This document shows positions 38,799-51,794 of a DNA stretch of 64,000 bases, piece by piece (the stretch's first letter is position 1; each line of letters begins with the position of its first letter). The DNA is from Antedon mediterranea (taxonomy: Eukaryota > Echinodermata > Crinoidea > Comatulida > Antedonidae). The translations under genes and the position numbers were made by a program. The DNA is taken from NCBI RefSeq assembly GCF_964355755.1, contig NC_092671.1, positions 26,288,070 through 26,352,069 of the forward strand. Direction: 5' to 3'. The notes beneath the pieces are model-generated. The model searched no databases, had not been told where the DNA came from, and was given only the letters and a program-made list of their open reading frames with translations.

Positions 38799-39174
38799 AA
38801 GCCGATTTTCCACTAGGCGAATTTGTTCGCGCGAATGGAAAGCGTCATGCTCTGCGCATGCGTATTCGTGTTTCTGTCTGTCATACTCCCTTCTGCGACG
38901 AATTCTAGTTCCTTTATTTTTCGCTTCAGCGAAATTTACTAGTTCGAATTGTTTCTACTTTTTGCGAAGCGAAATATTGCGCAACCAATCAGAGCTCATG
39001 AAATGAGCTATGACGCTTTCATGAGCACTCATGCGAATCGAAATGCTCAGCAACCACCCGAGGAACATGAATGTCGCAGCTATTCGCTCATGTAGTGGAA
39101 AGAGAGTAGGCGATTTTTTTCTCTTCGAAACGTTGGATTCGCGCGAACAAATTCGCCTAGTGGAAAATCGGCTT
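38799..39174. mobile_element. 376-bp MITE with perfect 38-bp TIRs and TA duplication
   Basis: The left end AAGCCGATTTTCCACTAGGC (continuing to 38836) is repeated exactly in inverse orientation at 39137-39174. The element is flanked by TA at 38797-38798 and 39175-39176. It has no transposase, and the interior is CpG-rich with many short self-complementary blocks. TA duplication suggests Tc1/mariner-type mobilisation, but the ends do not look like a classical mariner. Identical TIRs point to relatively recent activity. Confidence 0.85.
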
Positions 39175-39176
39175 TA

Positions 39177-40191
39177 GATGAGTTTTAGATTTGCGACAAC
39201 GAGTAGTCCAGAACGATATGCTAATTCGATATGACGCATGACGTGACATCATCCACAGACGATAGGTGATTTGTAGATCTGCGCCGCAACTAAGACGCGC
39301 GCGCAAAAACAAGCAACCGACAGACGATCTTGCCGTCTTCTGATGATTGGTCATTACTAACGGCGAATTGTATCGAATTTTACTTGACGAAACTGAAACA
39401 CTGTGAATACGATAGGCATCCACATACGTGTTACTATGACGTAATCTTTCCAAAGAACTATTCATATCTAAAACTCAATAATGACTTTTACTTGATAGGC
39501 GCGTAGTCCAGTAGCGCGTCTTCAAAACGAAAGGTCGCTAATGTTTCACCCAAAGAGGCACAAAACGCATTCGTATAAACACTGTAATTGTTTAGTACGT
39601 GTATTTCTAACTGTACGTGCCGTCAATTAGCGTTAGCGCCATATTTCGTATTGTCAGGGACCACCTCAACGAGACACACTTGATCTGCGTACAAACGCTT
39701 ATATTAACGAGAGCATGTATGAGGCGCCATAAGCTTCTCCTCTTCTGTCGTAATTCTTTCCATTCAGTTGATATTCTGTAAGGTTGTCAACAGCAGGCTT
39801 TTATACAGTATTATGTTTGTACTGGACCAAGGTGTTTAATATTAAGAATACTATATACTTCTCATCTTAACTATTAATTTAATGTATCAATTTAATTTTT
39901 GTAAACGAATTTGTATTAAATGTTAGGCATACATGCTTTGTTGCTTATGGCGTGACATACGCGTCAACCTTGGTCTCTCGTGGTGTGGTGGGGTACTGCT
40001 GACTGATTTACTCGCAGTAGTAAACTTATTAAATTATGTACACCTGATTATGCTAATTATTAAGCAATTTAAAGTGGTTATCGTTTATGTGAAACTTAAT
40101 TATAATTACTAATGCGTCGCTTAAATAAAATAATGGGAAAAAAATACGTGTGTATAAATAAAAATTGGTTATTTTTGCACTTTGATGTAAA
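39177..40191. other. CpG-richer non-coding stretch
   Basis: This segment has more CG dinucleotides than its surroundings (for example GACGCGCGCGCAAAAACAAG near 39293). It could hold a promoter, but no adjoining gene was recognised. Confidence 0.3.
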
Positions 40192-40351
40192 AAGGCCAAT
40201 TTACACAGACGAATAGTAAGAGTACACGATTAGTGGAAAACTAAAATATAGAATCTATGTTATTTCTTTATATAAACACGGATTCTACGTTAAACAAGCA
40301 CGCGGTTTTCCGCTAACCGTCACCACTCGTGCGTCTATGTAAATTGGCCTT
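40192..40351. mobile_element. MITE with AAGGCCAATTTACA termini
   Basis: A 160-bp element bounded by AAGGCCAATTTACACAGACG and its near-perfect inverse CGTCTATGTAAATTGGCCTT (one mismatch). It also shares the internal AATCTATGTTATTTC and CGCGGTTTTCCGCTAACCGT segments with the copy at 52236-52444. There is no coding capacity. The superfamily is uncertain. Confidence 0.75.
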
Positions 40352-41639
40352 AAGTATTTCCTGCTTAGGTAGTTAAGTAATAGGCCTATTTATCAGAAAT
40401 GAAGTAACTTATTTTTTACGCATAAACGAATCGAACATCTATGCTACTAAACCTTGCTTCAATTCATTTCAACGTTAACGTAAAAAAAAATCAATACGCC
40501 CGTGTTTTATGGGATAAATTCACAATGCATGATTTAACAATAATTTCAAATAAATTCTTACACATTTAGATTTATTAACAAAATTTCAACCAAACACGTA
40601 TAGTAAAACTTCACAAACGAGACTATCTCGAAAAGAAGCCCACTCAATAGTCCTGGGCTTCTTTTAAGGTTTTACGGTATGGATATTGTATCACAAAATA
40701 AAAGGAATACATTAATTGATACAATTTAAACCACGTAACTATACATAGTACTGGTAGTAATTCGAGAATAGGTCACGGAAAACGATAAAAAATGTACATA
40801 TTATATATATTAATAATAATGTATGCTAATGACCGTTGATAAACTGTATATAGGCCTCTAGTAATATATTAACACTTAATGATATATTTAAGGTTTATGA
40901 TAATCCCAACTAAACTTTATCTCAAAGTACCATACTTGTTTTATTAAGTACAGTATATTACTTGACTTGATGAAGAATAACTAAGCCTTCTTTCTCCTAT
41001 TTTTACAAATTGTATTACACTACCATTGTTAACACCTTGTTGGAAAAACACAACTGACGCAATTCAAGTTCAACATTAAATACATAATTGTTTCAATTTT
41101 TCTTTTTGATCCCATTATTACAACATCTTGATATATATTGAAATTTGCTTATAGATTTAAATCATTTGTTATACTGTACTTAATGAATCTTCACAAAGGG
41201 TATGAAAATGTGTTGCCATAGACGTAATTAAAATGCATTTAAAAAATTTTTAAAAGTATCAATTTAGTGCTAATTTATCTGTGTCTGTATTTGCACTCAT
41301 TTGAAAATGATGGTTAACACAATGATGTATTGAGTTGATTCAATTAATGTTTTTAAGTCCTTGTATTTATACTGTTGTTCAAATTTACATTATTAAATGA
41401 GCATATATTTTGATGAATGTTTGATTTGTGGTCCATACGATAGTTTATGCGCAGCAAGAGACATTCGGGATTCTTCGATATAGATGTAAACTATTAAATG
41501 TTATAATAAAATGATTATTATTTAAGAACATTTACAGCTTTATTTCTTTTCCAAATAAATTTGTAATGATAATGATGATGACAGCCGGTGATGATAACGA
41601 TGATCGAGATTTTGATGATAAAAAAGGGTAAAACTGATG

Positions 41640-41905
<266 letters not shown>

Positions 41906-44883
41906 AGGGGAGGTGGAAAAATAAAAAAAAAAACATTGATAGAGATATAAGAGAACTTGTAAAGTGTGTAATCAAAACATACTTGAGGCACCCGATTCCA
42001 TTCTGTACTGTGTATCCAGATTTGACATTTTCTGTCAAGATTCTTTAATTAATTAATATATGTATCACATGTGGCGCATGTAAAATTATTAAACAAATAG
42101 GCCTAAAATCAATAACGTTTTATCTATACATAGGCCTATTTATTTTAACTTTTATTCAGAAGTATTTTAAACATGACTTTTACCATAAAAAAATATATGT
42201 ATGTGTTAATAGCCTCAGTTCAACCACATTAACGTTTATTGATGTACTGTAGTCGGGTCTCATTATTCTATAGGACTATAATTATTTTGACTAATAAGAT
42301 CACATGACAATTATCAAACTAATCAAGTGCACACACTCATCAACGTATTATTTGCGTACTTAGCGACAAGATACATGGCATGTCATTTTCCGGGCTATAC
42401 ATTTCCTTTAATTATAAACAATGTGTATTGTACCTATTCGTCTTAGTCTGACATCCTAGACATTTAGGTCTCACTTTTAATACTACTAATGTACACTTCT
42501 GAACCATTCAAACATGTTCTCTTTTGATATTGTCAATCACTTTGCTATAAACTATAATTATGAGTAAACATCGTTATAGTCGTCGATTGAACGTTATAAT
42601 ATCTACTCGAACACAACATGTTATTATTAGTGGGAGTTTGTTTTTTTTTTCATTTAAAGTAATCAAACAATGACATGTGACGATCAAGCAATAATGTCAA
42701 AATTTAATCACAGCGGTTTTTATTTTATTGTTTGAAGTACGTATCATACTTTCGTAATAGAAGGAAAATGGCGAACCGACATCTACAATTATTGTATAAT
42801 AAACCGTTGCACGCGACTCTACAGCTCACTCTGTCGGTCGGTTGGTCGGATGGTCGTTCGGTTGGTCGGTCGGTCGGTCGGTAAACACTAACTAAAAAAA
42901 TATGGCCTTGTTATTCACAGAGGTGTGAAATTAGGGTTTTCTAATCCACTTATTATGTAGCAGGTTAGAGTTTTGAGAGGAAGAAAGCATGTAAGAGGTG
43001 TAAAAGCCTACTTACTCTACAACATACAACACAGAATGCGAATCAATATGTTTACAACATTCTTAACTTGCAAAAACCAATAGATGCACTGAGTAAGTTT
43101 GTAGCTAACTCAAAAGTTTGATAATTTATGGCCTAGAGAATTTGTAATAATTCTGTGACGGTTCACAATATTGGTAAGTGCTCGTAATGTGACCAAATTA
43201 GTCATAATTCGGGCCCATCATCTGACATTGGATGCCACAAAATCTGGCATAATTTGAAATCTGGCTTAGTTTTAATTATAATGTATAATTAACGAAAATA
43301 TTGGAAATATTTTTTATTAAACTCCAAAAATGTAACTTTTCTGCTTAAAATGTTACTGTTTCTATTCTTTAGTAGGATGAAGTATGAACACATTCTAAAA
43401 ATATTAGATCTTGCATTGGAAGCATCCGTTTTCATTGGTCTTTGGCGTATTTCAATTTAGATTGTATTCGCTACTGATGTCATTAAGGGCAAATATCAGA
43501 CAAAACAATATAAATACATAATAGAAAAAACAATTTAAACATTACAATTATTCAATATTAATATTATCCGGAAGAGCAGAAAAGATGAGAGTGTGGAGAA
43601 GGGTAGACTAGAGGAAGCTTGGTCTTAGCTTGAAATCGGAGATAAAAGAAATGTCGGTCATTTCGAAGGAACATAGAAAAGGTGGAAGAAATGGATTAAT
43701 AGAATGGTACTGAAAAGTGGACCTCAGTCAATGTCTCTAAATGCACACAGATGTGATCATTGAATTTTCATTATTTATGGTATATAGGGTTTACATCATT
43801 CATTACCACGGGATTATTTAAAGAACTGCAGAACTGACAGTTTAGATGTAGAACGGATTCGTATGGTTAGAATAATAATAAACAAACATTAAAACGCCAA
43901 TTCCAAAAAGATGATCAAAGGAGTATTGGATCAAAGGTGCATTGTATCATGAAATTTGCTAAAAAATAAGTTTTAAAATTAATCTTGAATGAGTCAAACG
44001 TAGGCCTAGGTTACAATACCTTGCTTACCGGCGGCGGACCGGGTATTACTGGGGTTGCACAAAGCAAGCCTCAACATCCTATCTTATACGGTTGACGTTA
44101 AACTTAGAAGTTACATCCATTTCAAAGACATGCCATCATTATGATATTTCATGTGTTTTTAAAATACATGTTTGTAATATTATTAATATTAATAACCGAT
44201 GCGCTATCAGTGTGATAATGATTTAAAATGACAGCTACACTGTATCAATTTAAGTAGCGATGAGGTAAGGTCAACTTAAGTCAAATCAAATATAAAAACA
44301 ATTTAAAACAGATTAATCATGTAGAATAAATTCATTTGAATAATCAGAAAAACGATATTTTGTGAGGAATTTTGAGTAGTAAAATTAAATGTGGGATGCC
44401 TAGGCCAAATACATTAAATTAAAGCTGGGTAATAAATATAATGGAATGTGTCATGCCTTGATGGTTTGAGGTGTCTGTAGTCATAAATATTGTATATTGC
44501 GCAACATTGTTTCCATAGAAGCGTTAGTTTGCAACTTCTTCCTTTACTTTATTGTTTTGATTTAGCTTTTTGATTATTTATTTGTATCAATATTGAGATC
44601 CAGTCACAGAAATTTGCCTTTTCAATTTTATATCATATTTTTATATAATCTTTGTAATATATTTTTTGTCGACAAAACCACAAAGTAAAACAAGTACATT
44701 TCTACTTGATTGTGTATTATCCTGTATAAATATGTTGTTAAATAAATAAATATGGTGTGAATAACTGAACTTGAGGCAAGATCATGTTTTCTTTTATAGA
44801 AACTTTTAAAGTATATAATAACACTTTCAATGTCATTAATAGAGGAGTAGTAGGCCTACTATAAGTACAAATAGGTTTTGAGT
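41906..44883. other. Non-coding stretch with possible LINE debris
   Basis: Apart from the dispersed element at 42806, a segment at 43570-43770 reads in the plus frame with ...KWKKWINRMVLKSGPQS, like a decayed LINE C terminus. The rest is unique AT-rich DNA. Confidence 0.35.
42806..42912 (+). repeat. Dispersed TCGG-core element, copy 5
   Basis: GTTGCACGCGACTCTACAGC, TCACTCTGTCGGTCGG, then TAAACACTAACT, followed directly by TATGGCCTTGTT. The GAGCACGCGACTGCAGCCATG block is deleted in this copy. Confidence 0.85.
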
Positions 44884-44978
44884 GTCGAACCGACTACTGA
44901 AGAGACAAAATACGTCGAATCGACTACTGAAGAGACAAAATACGCTCAAACCGACTACTGAAGAGACAAAATACGCTC
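44884..44978. repeat. 30/31-bp triplicate
   Basis: CGACTACTGAAGAGACAAAA recurs at 44891, 44921 and 44952, separated by TACGTCGAAT or TACGCTCAAAC. Confidence 0.95.
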
Positions 44979-46095
44979 ACTTGGCACGTTCTTATAGTGG
45001 TGTTAATTGGGCGTTAGTACGTACACACAAAAGGAAAAGAATTACAGAAACGCAACGATCTTGAAACGTGTTTTCTTTCTCGTAAAATTCAAAAATAGGC
45101 GACAAAATATCATTTCAATTACATTTAGAAAGAGATCAAAATTCGTGCGAATTTCCCTTCAAAGACAATTTAGTCGGTGAAGTTACAGTTTATCTTTTAA
45201 TCTAACTGATGCCAAAAATCCTTTTGGGAGTATACGAAACAACGTAAAACATTATTGAAATTAGACTGAATGTGTTCAGACCGTGGATTGAATGAATGCA
45301 GACGATTTGGCGCGCATGTGATAACAAACAGTCGAACCAGAAAGCCAAACCTTACATGACCATGCCGGAATATGTTCTGAATTGTCCTTAAAAAGAACAA
45401 ACAAAAAACAGAAGAAACCAAATTATAGAATATACATATGAGAACATTTCTATTAACAAATCCAATATTAATTTAATTATCCATAGACACAGAACACTGA
45501 CAGACAGAATTACCAAACCACGACGTCACGCAGGCAGTTTAATTTGTAATTATCATTTATAGATAATAGCATAATACAATGACAGGCCTAACAACATTTT
45601 AAGCAGACATTTTTTTAATTTACGAAATCGTATCATTTTAATAATCCCATATAGCAAAGTAAAGTTTCTAATAATTGTTTCATATGTAGAATACATCAAC
45701 TTATAATAATGTATTTTGTTTTATAAGTAACCATATTAATTTTATATTTATTTTTGTCTGGTTGACAAAAAGTTATAATAGAACACCACTGTAATAAATA
45801 TTACAATAAATGACACTGATTTATCATTCATTAAAACCACTCTAGACAAAAACCTCCAAATATCACAAACAACCGTCTATTTACTAGTGACCATAACACA
45901 AAACCATTACTCAATATCTAATTTAAGGGTGTTTAAAAAACATACAACATTTGGAGTTAGTTTTATGACCAACTTTGATACCGAGTTTGAATCGAAAACA
46001 CGGATGGATTAATTAAAATTAATGGACCTAATATATATAATCATTAATAATGACATAATATGTATTTTTTGTAATTGCTGCGATACGTTTTGAAA
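44979..46095. other. Non-coding stretch
   Basis: No supported gene or repeat was recognised in this AT-rich segment. Confidence 0.4.
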
Positions 46096-46233
46096 GTTGC
46101 CGTGACACTTAGATGCCACCGTAGTATATAGGTAGACATGAGTTGCCGTGACACTTACATGCCACCGTAGTATATAGGTAGACATAAGTTGCCGTGACAC
46201 TTACATGCCACCGTAGTATATAGGTAGACATGT
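46096..46233. repeat. 46-bp triplicate
   Basis: GTTGCCGTGACACTTACATG plus CCACCGTAGTATATAGGTAG and ACATRA is repeated at 46096, 46142 and 46188 with one or two changes. It lies about 360 bp before the LINE remnant at 46.6 kb. Confidence 0.95.
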
Positions 46234-46589
46234 TTAAATACAAAAATGATATCACGTCTATCATTTTCAGTAGTGTTTTGATGATAAACATACAAGTACA
46301 ATATTCCACATTATTAATATTGCATTTTAGTGTTGACTTATTATAGTCCTCTCAAAATCTTGCAGTTATCAACAGTATCTCTTTATCTTCTCCTGCTTTT
46401 CTTCCCGTCAATTTCTCAGTAAATATTCTACTAACACAGACCATTATACACATCCGGAATACAGATAAACTTAAAGTACATGAATGCATTGCTGGAAGAT
46501 ATCTAACAATGAACATGAGGGCGTATAACTCAATATTAGATAGATAGGCTTATTTTCAGACATTATCTTCAACATTGTCTTTCTTGTTA

Positions 46590-47640
46590 AAATATGGGTG
46601 GTAAAACGTTCAAAATACAATGCAAAGGATGGATCATTAGTCCTTACTGCAGCCAATTTATTTTACTTTTTTTAAATAAAAATCCTGGTCCGCCACTACC
46701 AAGGAATTTTACTCTATCTTACTGTGGCCACAGACCTAATCCACCAATTGACATTAAATGTTTCCCGCTTGAATTCTCCTATGCTGACGATATTGACTTT
46801 CTTTCTGAACTCAAGAGTGAACTTGATAATGTCTTGCCAATTGTTGTTAAAGTTTTTAAAGATTGGAATTTATTTATTAATGAAAGCAAGACTGAGTTTA
46901 ACCATGTGTTTATTGATAGTAAGGACCCAAAATCTGAAGTATGGAGGTCTCATAAGGTCTTAGGTTCATTTTTAGATACTACTAAGGATATTAAGCATAG
47001 AATTATATTAGCAAATGTAGCATTTAACAACTTTAATAATGTGTGGCTTAAGAAAAATATTGCAACTGATTTGAAACTCAAGTTATATAATGTATTAGTT
47101 GTATCTATTTTATTGTATAATTGCAATAGCTGGTCTGCTCCCAAAGTTGTTATGAAAAAATTTGATACCTGTCCCACTTAAGAATTATTATTAATGTGAA
47201 ATATCCGAAAAAGATTAGCAATAATAAGTTATATTTGGTAACAAATACTAAACCTTTATCTGAGAATGTAAATAAACTTAGGTGGTCTATGCTTGGCCAT
47301 ATACTTAGAATGAGTGAAGATACTCCTGCTTTTTCAGCATTGGTGTTTGGTATAGTACACTCTAATCCAATAAAAGGGAGAATTGGAAAACATCAAACCA
47401 ATTAAGTACACTTAGAAATGATTTATTTATCAGAAATTTTAAGATAAATAATTTAAACGACCTAATTAATTTGCGTGAGATTGCCAGCAACAGAAATAAG
47501 TGGCTTTTGTTATTTTGAATCTATATTTTTACGTTATTTTATTTTTTATTTTTTTGTAGGATGCATGCATATAAGAACGTATCAGATTTTGTAAATCCAC
47601 AGTGCGTGGTTTTGTTACATTTTTTGGAATAAAGTTACCT
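46590..47640 (+). mobile_element. Decayed LINE, RT palm to 3' end
   Basis: The plus-strand frame from 46594 has PRNFTLSYCG, then FSYADDIDFL with the catalytic YADD at 46780-46791, then RIILANVAFN and KLKLYNVLVVSILLYNCNSW, ending at 47181. After a frameshift, 47196-47405 continues YPKKISNNKLYLVTN and LRWSMLGHILRMSEDTPA. A 3' region follows, ending in TTTTTGGAATAAAGTTACC and a TA repeat near 47641-47656. The endonuclease and RT fingers are missing. It is a different LINE family from the one at 58239-60636, as its palm and C-terminal motifs differ. Confidence 0.75.
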
Positions 47641-47656
47641 ATATATATATATATAC

Positions 47657-48600
47657 TGTGGCCAATGATTCAAATGGTAAAGCACTTGAAGGTGAGGGCG
47701 TAATTTAAATAACTTTGAAATGTAGGTCTTCGCATACACCTGCTCAATTACTATTTAACTCAAATTCTAGCATTTACACTGTATATTACTATAATTATTT
47801 ACAATCGAAGCCAAGCAATGTATATATGATAATTTATTTACTCTATATACATTCTTATTGTATCTAATTATAATATAGTAAAAGCGGGATCAACGTACTC
47901 TTCAATATTGATTTTCAGTGGGTGAAACCGTAAAACAAAAGTACACGGTCGAAAATACGACGCCTCCATCATGTGTACTATTTTTGTCTATGATGGTCTA
48001 CTAAACCTTGGATTAAAAAATAGTAAAAGAGTCTTCTTACCTGTAAGGTTTGACGAAAACTACCATATATATACTCTCTAACTTCAATAACACCAACACA
48101 ATTTCGTTTTCAGTTTGATATTTTTATAAATCAAAACAGGTAAGAGACGTCTAATTCAAACATAAACATCCTTTTTGATTAACTGTATGCATATTTAATA
48201 CGTCACAATTGCTGAAGGTAACATACCACAATTTCTGACCACAACGCATCTTCATGCGTACGTGCCTGGCAAGCAGCCATTGAACACCAGACACTGAATT
48301 TTTCTTTTAATGCATGGTTTTACATCACCCGTGGCAATGCCTTATGGAATTATTAGGCATAAGTTATTTTTAAATAGGTAAATGATAGAGTAAGTGTGAA
48401 TTGTGTGCGAAAAAATACAATTCATTATAGTCTACAAACATTTTTTTTTAATCAAGTTTAGCAAACATACGTATAAACCTACAAAAAAGCAATCTGCATT
48501 CTATTCTGCAAACCCTAAAGTTTGGTTCCAACTTGATCCATCACAGTTCCTAGGTTCGTTGCGTCTTATTGGAAACCAAGCATTAGAAATGTAGAGAGAC
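47657..48600. other. Non-coding stretch downstream of the ABM-like cluster
   Basis: Splice-like motifs are present on both strands near 48040-48135, but the intervening exons would be under 30 nt. No gene is supported. Confidence 0.35.
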
Positions 48601-48789
48601 AGCTGATATTTTATTTTGGTGCTGGAAACTTATTGTCTTATTTTCAATACATTAATTTTAATGAAAGTTAAACTAGCGACATAAACACCCGTTTGTACGA
48701 TGTTGTTCCAGGCTACACCTGCTGCCGGAATACCGTACACAATTTTAATATAGCTACAACATTTTCTTACGAATTTTAATAAGCGATAT
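48601..48789 (-). other. 3' flank of copy A, duplicated with the gene
   Basis: The sequence after the copy A stop matches the sequence after the copy B stop (about 51650-51794), including CTGCCGGAATACCGTACAC and TTCTTACGAATTTTAATAAG on the plus strand. The duplication therefore included the 3' UTR. AATAAA on the minus strand lies at the stop codon itself and again at 48610-48615, the latter a plausible polyadenylation signal. Confidence 0.6.
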
Positions 48790-50720
48790 TTATTTCGGCG
48801 CTGGGAACTTGTTATCGGCATGAAACAAGATTGTTTCAGGCATGATCTTGTACAATGATGTATTTACTTCAGTGAACAGTTCTGGGCTGCTATTATCGCG
48901 AACATTTTTAACTAAGTCCCAAGTATTGGTTAGGTCATCACCTACGTCTGTAAGTTCGGCACGGAGGACGTAGGCAAATGTTTTACGTGGCGTGAATCGT
49001 CTGTACACGCCAACGTTTCCGACGCCTATGGATTTTGGTGCGTTGTCAGCGATGAACTGGGCACCAGAAGCTTCTTTCCAGTTTTCTTCAAAATCCTTCT
49101 TTCTTGCGTCTGTTTCATCATCCATCTATCAAAAAGTTATAATTGTACTTTTACTTGGCACCACCATAAATCTCTATTTTGTCCATTATGTTGTCACTTC
49201 TTTGCTGTCATCACTGTCGACTTGTCATTCGTTGTCACTAACAACGTCTAACGTCAAGTTCGTCGCCATCACCACCATAGTCAACTCTTTTGTTGTCGTC
49301 ACCACCACAGTATAGTTTGTCGTCATTATTCTACATGATTGACGATCAAGCTCCTGGTCATTATCGTCAAATGCGTCATAACGGTATTCTTCGTAACATT
49401 CGTATTAGAATACTGATACAAATTGTGTACCGGTATGACAAACTCACCTTAAAATTTGATATCAAAAACACCGAGTCATTACTTTTAGCAAGAGCTGGAG
49501 CCCACTCCTGGCCGTCCATGGTTCCAATCTCTCGAAAACCACCTTATTAATATTAGTAATAATACGGTAACTATTCATTTTATAACACACCTAAATATAT
49601 TCAGTGCAATATAAAATAGGATTTCATCTTTCACGTTAAGAAATTATTTGTTCCATTGCACGAATAAAAAACATTCATTTTTGTTTGTATATCTTAAAAT
49701 AATGACGGTTTACATCTTCCCTCTTAGAAAATAAATAAACTCGTCAGCAGTAATAGAATACGCTACAGAATTCCTTCGCAAAGTGATGCATATGTTCCAA
49801 ACACGGTGGAAGTAATATACGTGAAAAACCTGACCGTATCAATATATCGGCTTATCGAATGTATTCGCTTATCAGAGGTTATTCGGCTGTCATCGGGCGT
49901 ATTGGTACAGTACCGGGGTTCTTTTTATATCCCATGGATTCACATGACTGTATATCCTATTCTAGTATGCCCTGTGCACACTGAATACTAAATAATAAGT
50001 AAGGGGTTACCCCGGAGAACTGGTTCACAAAATAGCCCCTGTATCAGGGGGATTACCACCTATCTGATAGGACAGTGATTAATTCACTATTGGTAATCCT
50101 TGGCCACATTGCCTAAAGACATAAAATAAAAAAATAAATAAATAAAAAATACGATATGTGTTGAAATACACAGCTAGCAGTATGGCCGTTATCAAAATCA
50201 TCATGATTCTGGTTACCTATTCTAAAAGGTCGTACCTGGTAAAGCTATAATGGCATCTCCAACACTAGTCTTCTTCATCTGTTCCAACCACTCTCCTGCT
50301 GGAGGCTTAAATCCAGCAAAATCATCACTATCAAATCCGGCATAATTAACAAACTTATACAGAGCTGAGAAAACAAAATTCAGTTCAACTAGTTAGTTTA
50401 GTTGAACCTTGGATGGTTGAACATGCCTTCGAAAACATCACACCACTCTGACGGTTGGCATAAATTATATTTTTAGTATTATATTTTAGTGACTTTTAAA
50501 TACCAAAATAAAGTTTGCGTATCCTAATTTTGTTATGTATAATATATTTACCGTTTGGATCCAGATTTCTGTGCAACTGAGTCACACCAAAATGAGGTGT
50601 ACGCTGGACGTAGCGAGCCGTGTCCCACCAAGAATCAATAAAGGTTGCATAGCCATTCGGTGTCTCGGCTTTTGTAAAGAAATTGAAAAAAATCCGCCAT
50701 TTATTTGCAGCTCCAGACAT
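48790..50720 (-). CDS. Tandem ABM-like (dimeric alpha/beta-barrel) protein, copy A, 4 exons, 242 aa
   Basis: Spliced gene assembled by hand. Exon 1 is 50552-50720, exon 2 50236-50364, exon 3 49448-49542 and exon 4 48790-49125 (ends in TAA). All introns are GT-AG and all phases join without a stop. The start is MSGAANKW, chosen because it aligns with MAGVANKW of copy B; an in-frame ATG 33 nt upstream is not shared. Residues about 8-75 (IFFNFFTKAE, then DSWWDTARYV, FGVTQLHRNL, YKFVNYAGFDS) and residues about 120-190 (VFLISNFK, FEENWKEAS, GVYRRFT, FAYVLRAEL) each follow the strand-helix-strand pattern of antibiotic-biosynthesis-monooxygenase/stress-response A/B-barrel domains, so it looks like an internal duplication of that fold. 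There is no signal peptide or membrane segment, so it is probably cytosolic. The fold call is inference from pattern; substrate and reaction are unknown. Confidence 0.85.
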
Positions 50721-51649
50721 AGTGCTTCTACTCCTTCTCTGTTGACCTACCAAATTAGATAGATTTCACTCACCGTTTTACTATATGACAGTGGCTCTAT
50801 TTTTGCAAGGTCATGAAATCCAATCTTTTGTTGATATTAGATTATAATTGTAAGAAATTTTCGACCAGGCCGTTTTCAAGTGTTTGTGGAAGAGTATTGT
50901 GTAGATATGATAATTGGAAAATGATTGACATTTTAGTAATTTAAATTAAAGATATTATATTGCAGGCTCGTCCATACCGTGATGGGCGGATTGCTATAAG
51001 CGCTCAATAAACAGTCTTAACGTTTAGCCGGCTAAAATTGTGGCGAAATACGTAGAGTGTGTTCAGACGGCGCTGGGTTTGTTATCTAACGCAAGACGTA
51101 TACGGTATAATCCGCTGCGTTAAACGCCAAGGTGTTCAGACACAACTATCGACATTCTAATGCCTTGCGTTTATAACACTCTGCTCAGGTCTACGCATAT
51201 AGGAATATGTAGGCCTAATATTGTTATTTTTAGTTATATAATATTACCGTCAAACATACATAAATTTGTTTCTGTTTGCGGTCTTAGCTAAGACTGTTTT
51301 AGCATGGTGGTCTTTTGTAATCGGGGGGTTTAGACCATCAGTTAAGATTTTTTTATTGCAATCCGCCTCTAAAACTGTCAAATAGACTCATCGGAGGCAA
51401 ACAATTCAGGGCGGCGACAGAAAAAAAAAATGTACGCACTTCTGTGTGTTTCTCAAAAAAAAAAATTGTACATTAATATGAAAAAGTAATATTTTATTCA
51501 TTTCTTTTATAGAATCGATTTAGAATTTGCCACAATAGGCTTTTTATTTCGACATACAGAGATATTGCCTGAAATATAACATTTTACATCCCCGAAGGAA
51601 TTACATTACAGGAATATTTATACTTTTACAAAGTTATTTTTCAATATAT

Positions 51650-51794
51650 TTTCAATACCTTTGAATAAAAGTTAAACTAGCAACATAGACATCCGTTGTA
51701 CAAGGTTGTCCCAGGCTACCCCTCCTGCCGGAATACCGTACACAGTATTTTGACATAGCTACAATATTTTCTTACGAATTTTAATAAGTAATAT
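51650..51794 (-). other. 3' flank of copy B, duplicated with the gene
   Basis: This is the counterpart of the 3' flank of copy A. It keeps the same order of short conserved blocks with scattered substitutions. AATAAA on the minus strand overlaps the stop region and recurs further downstream near 51543-51548, so the exact poly(A) site is not determined. Confidence 0.55.

Noticed and set aside
44020-44090. GC-rich minus-strand ATG frame (MLRLALCNPSNTRSAA) with a GTAAGC donor
   Set aside because: Too short and without a partner exon; could equally be a repeat edge.
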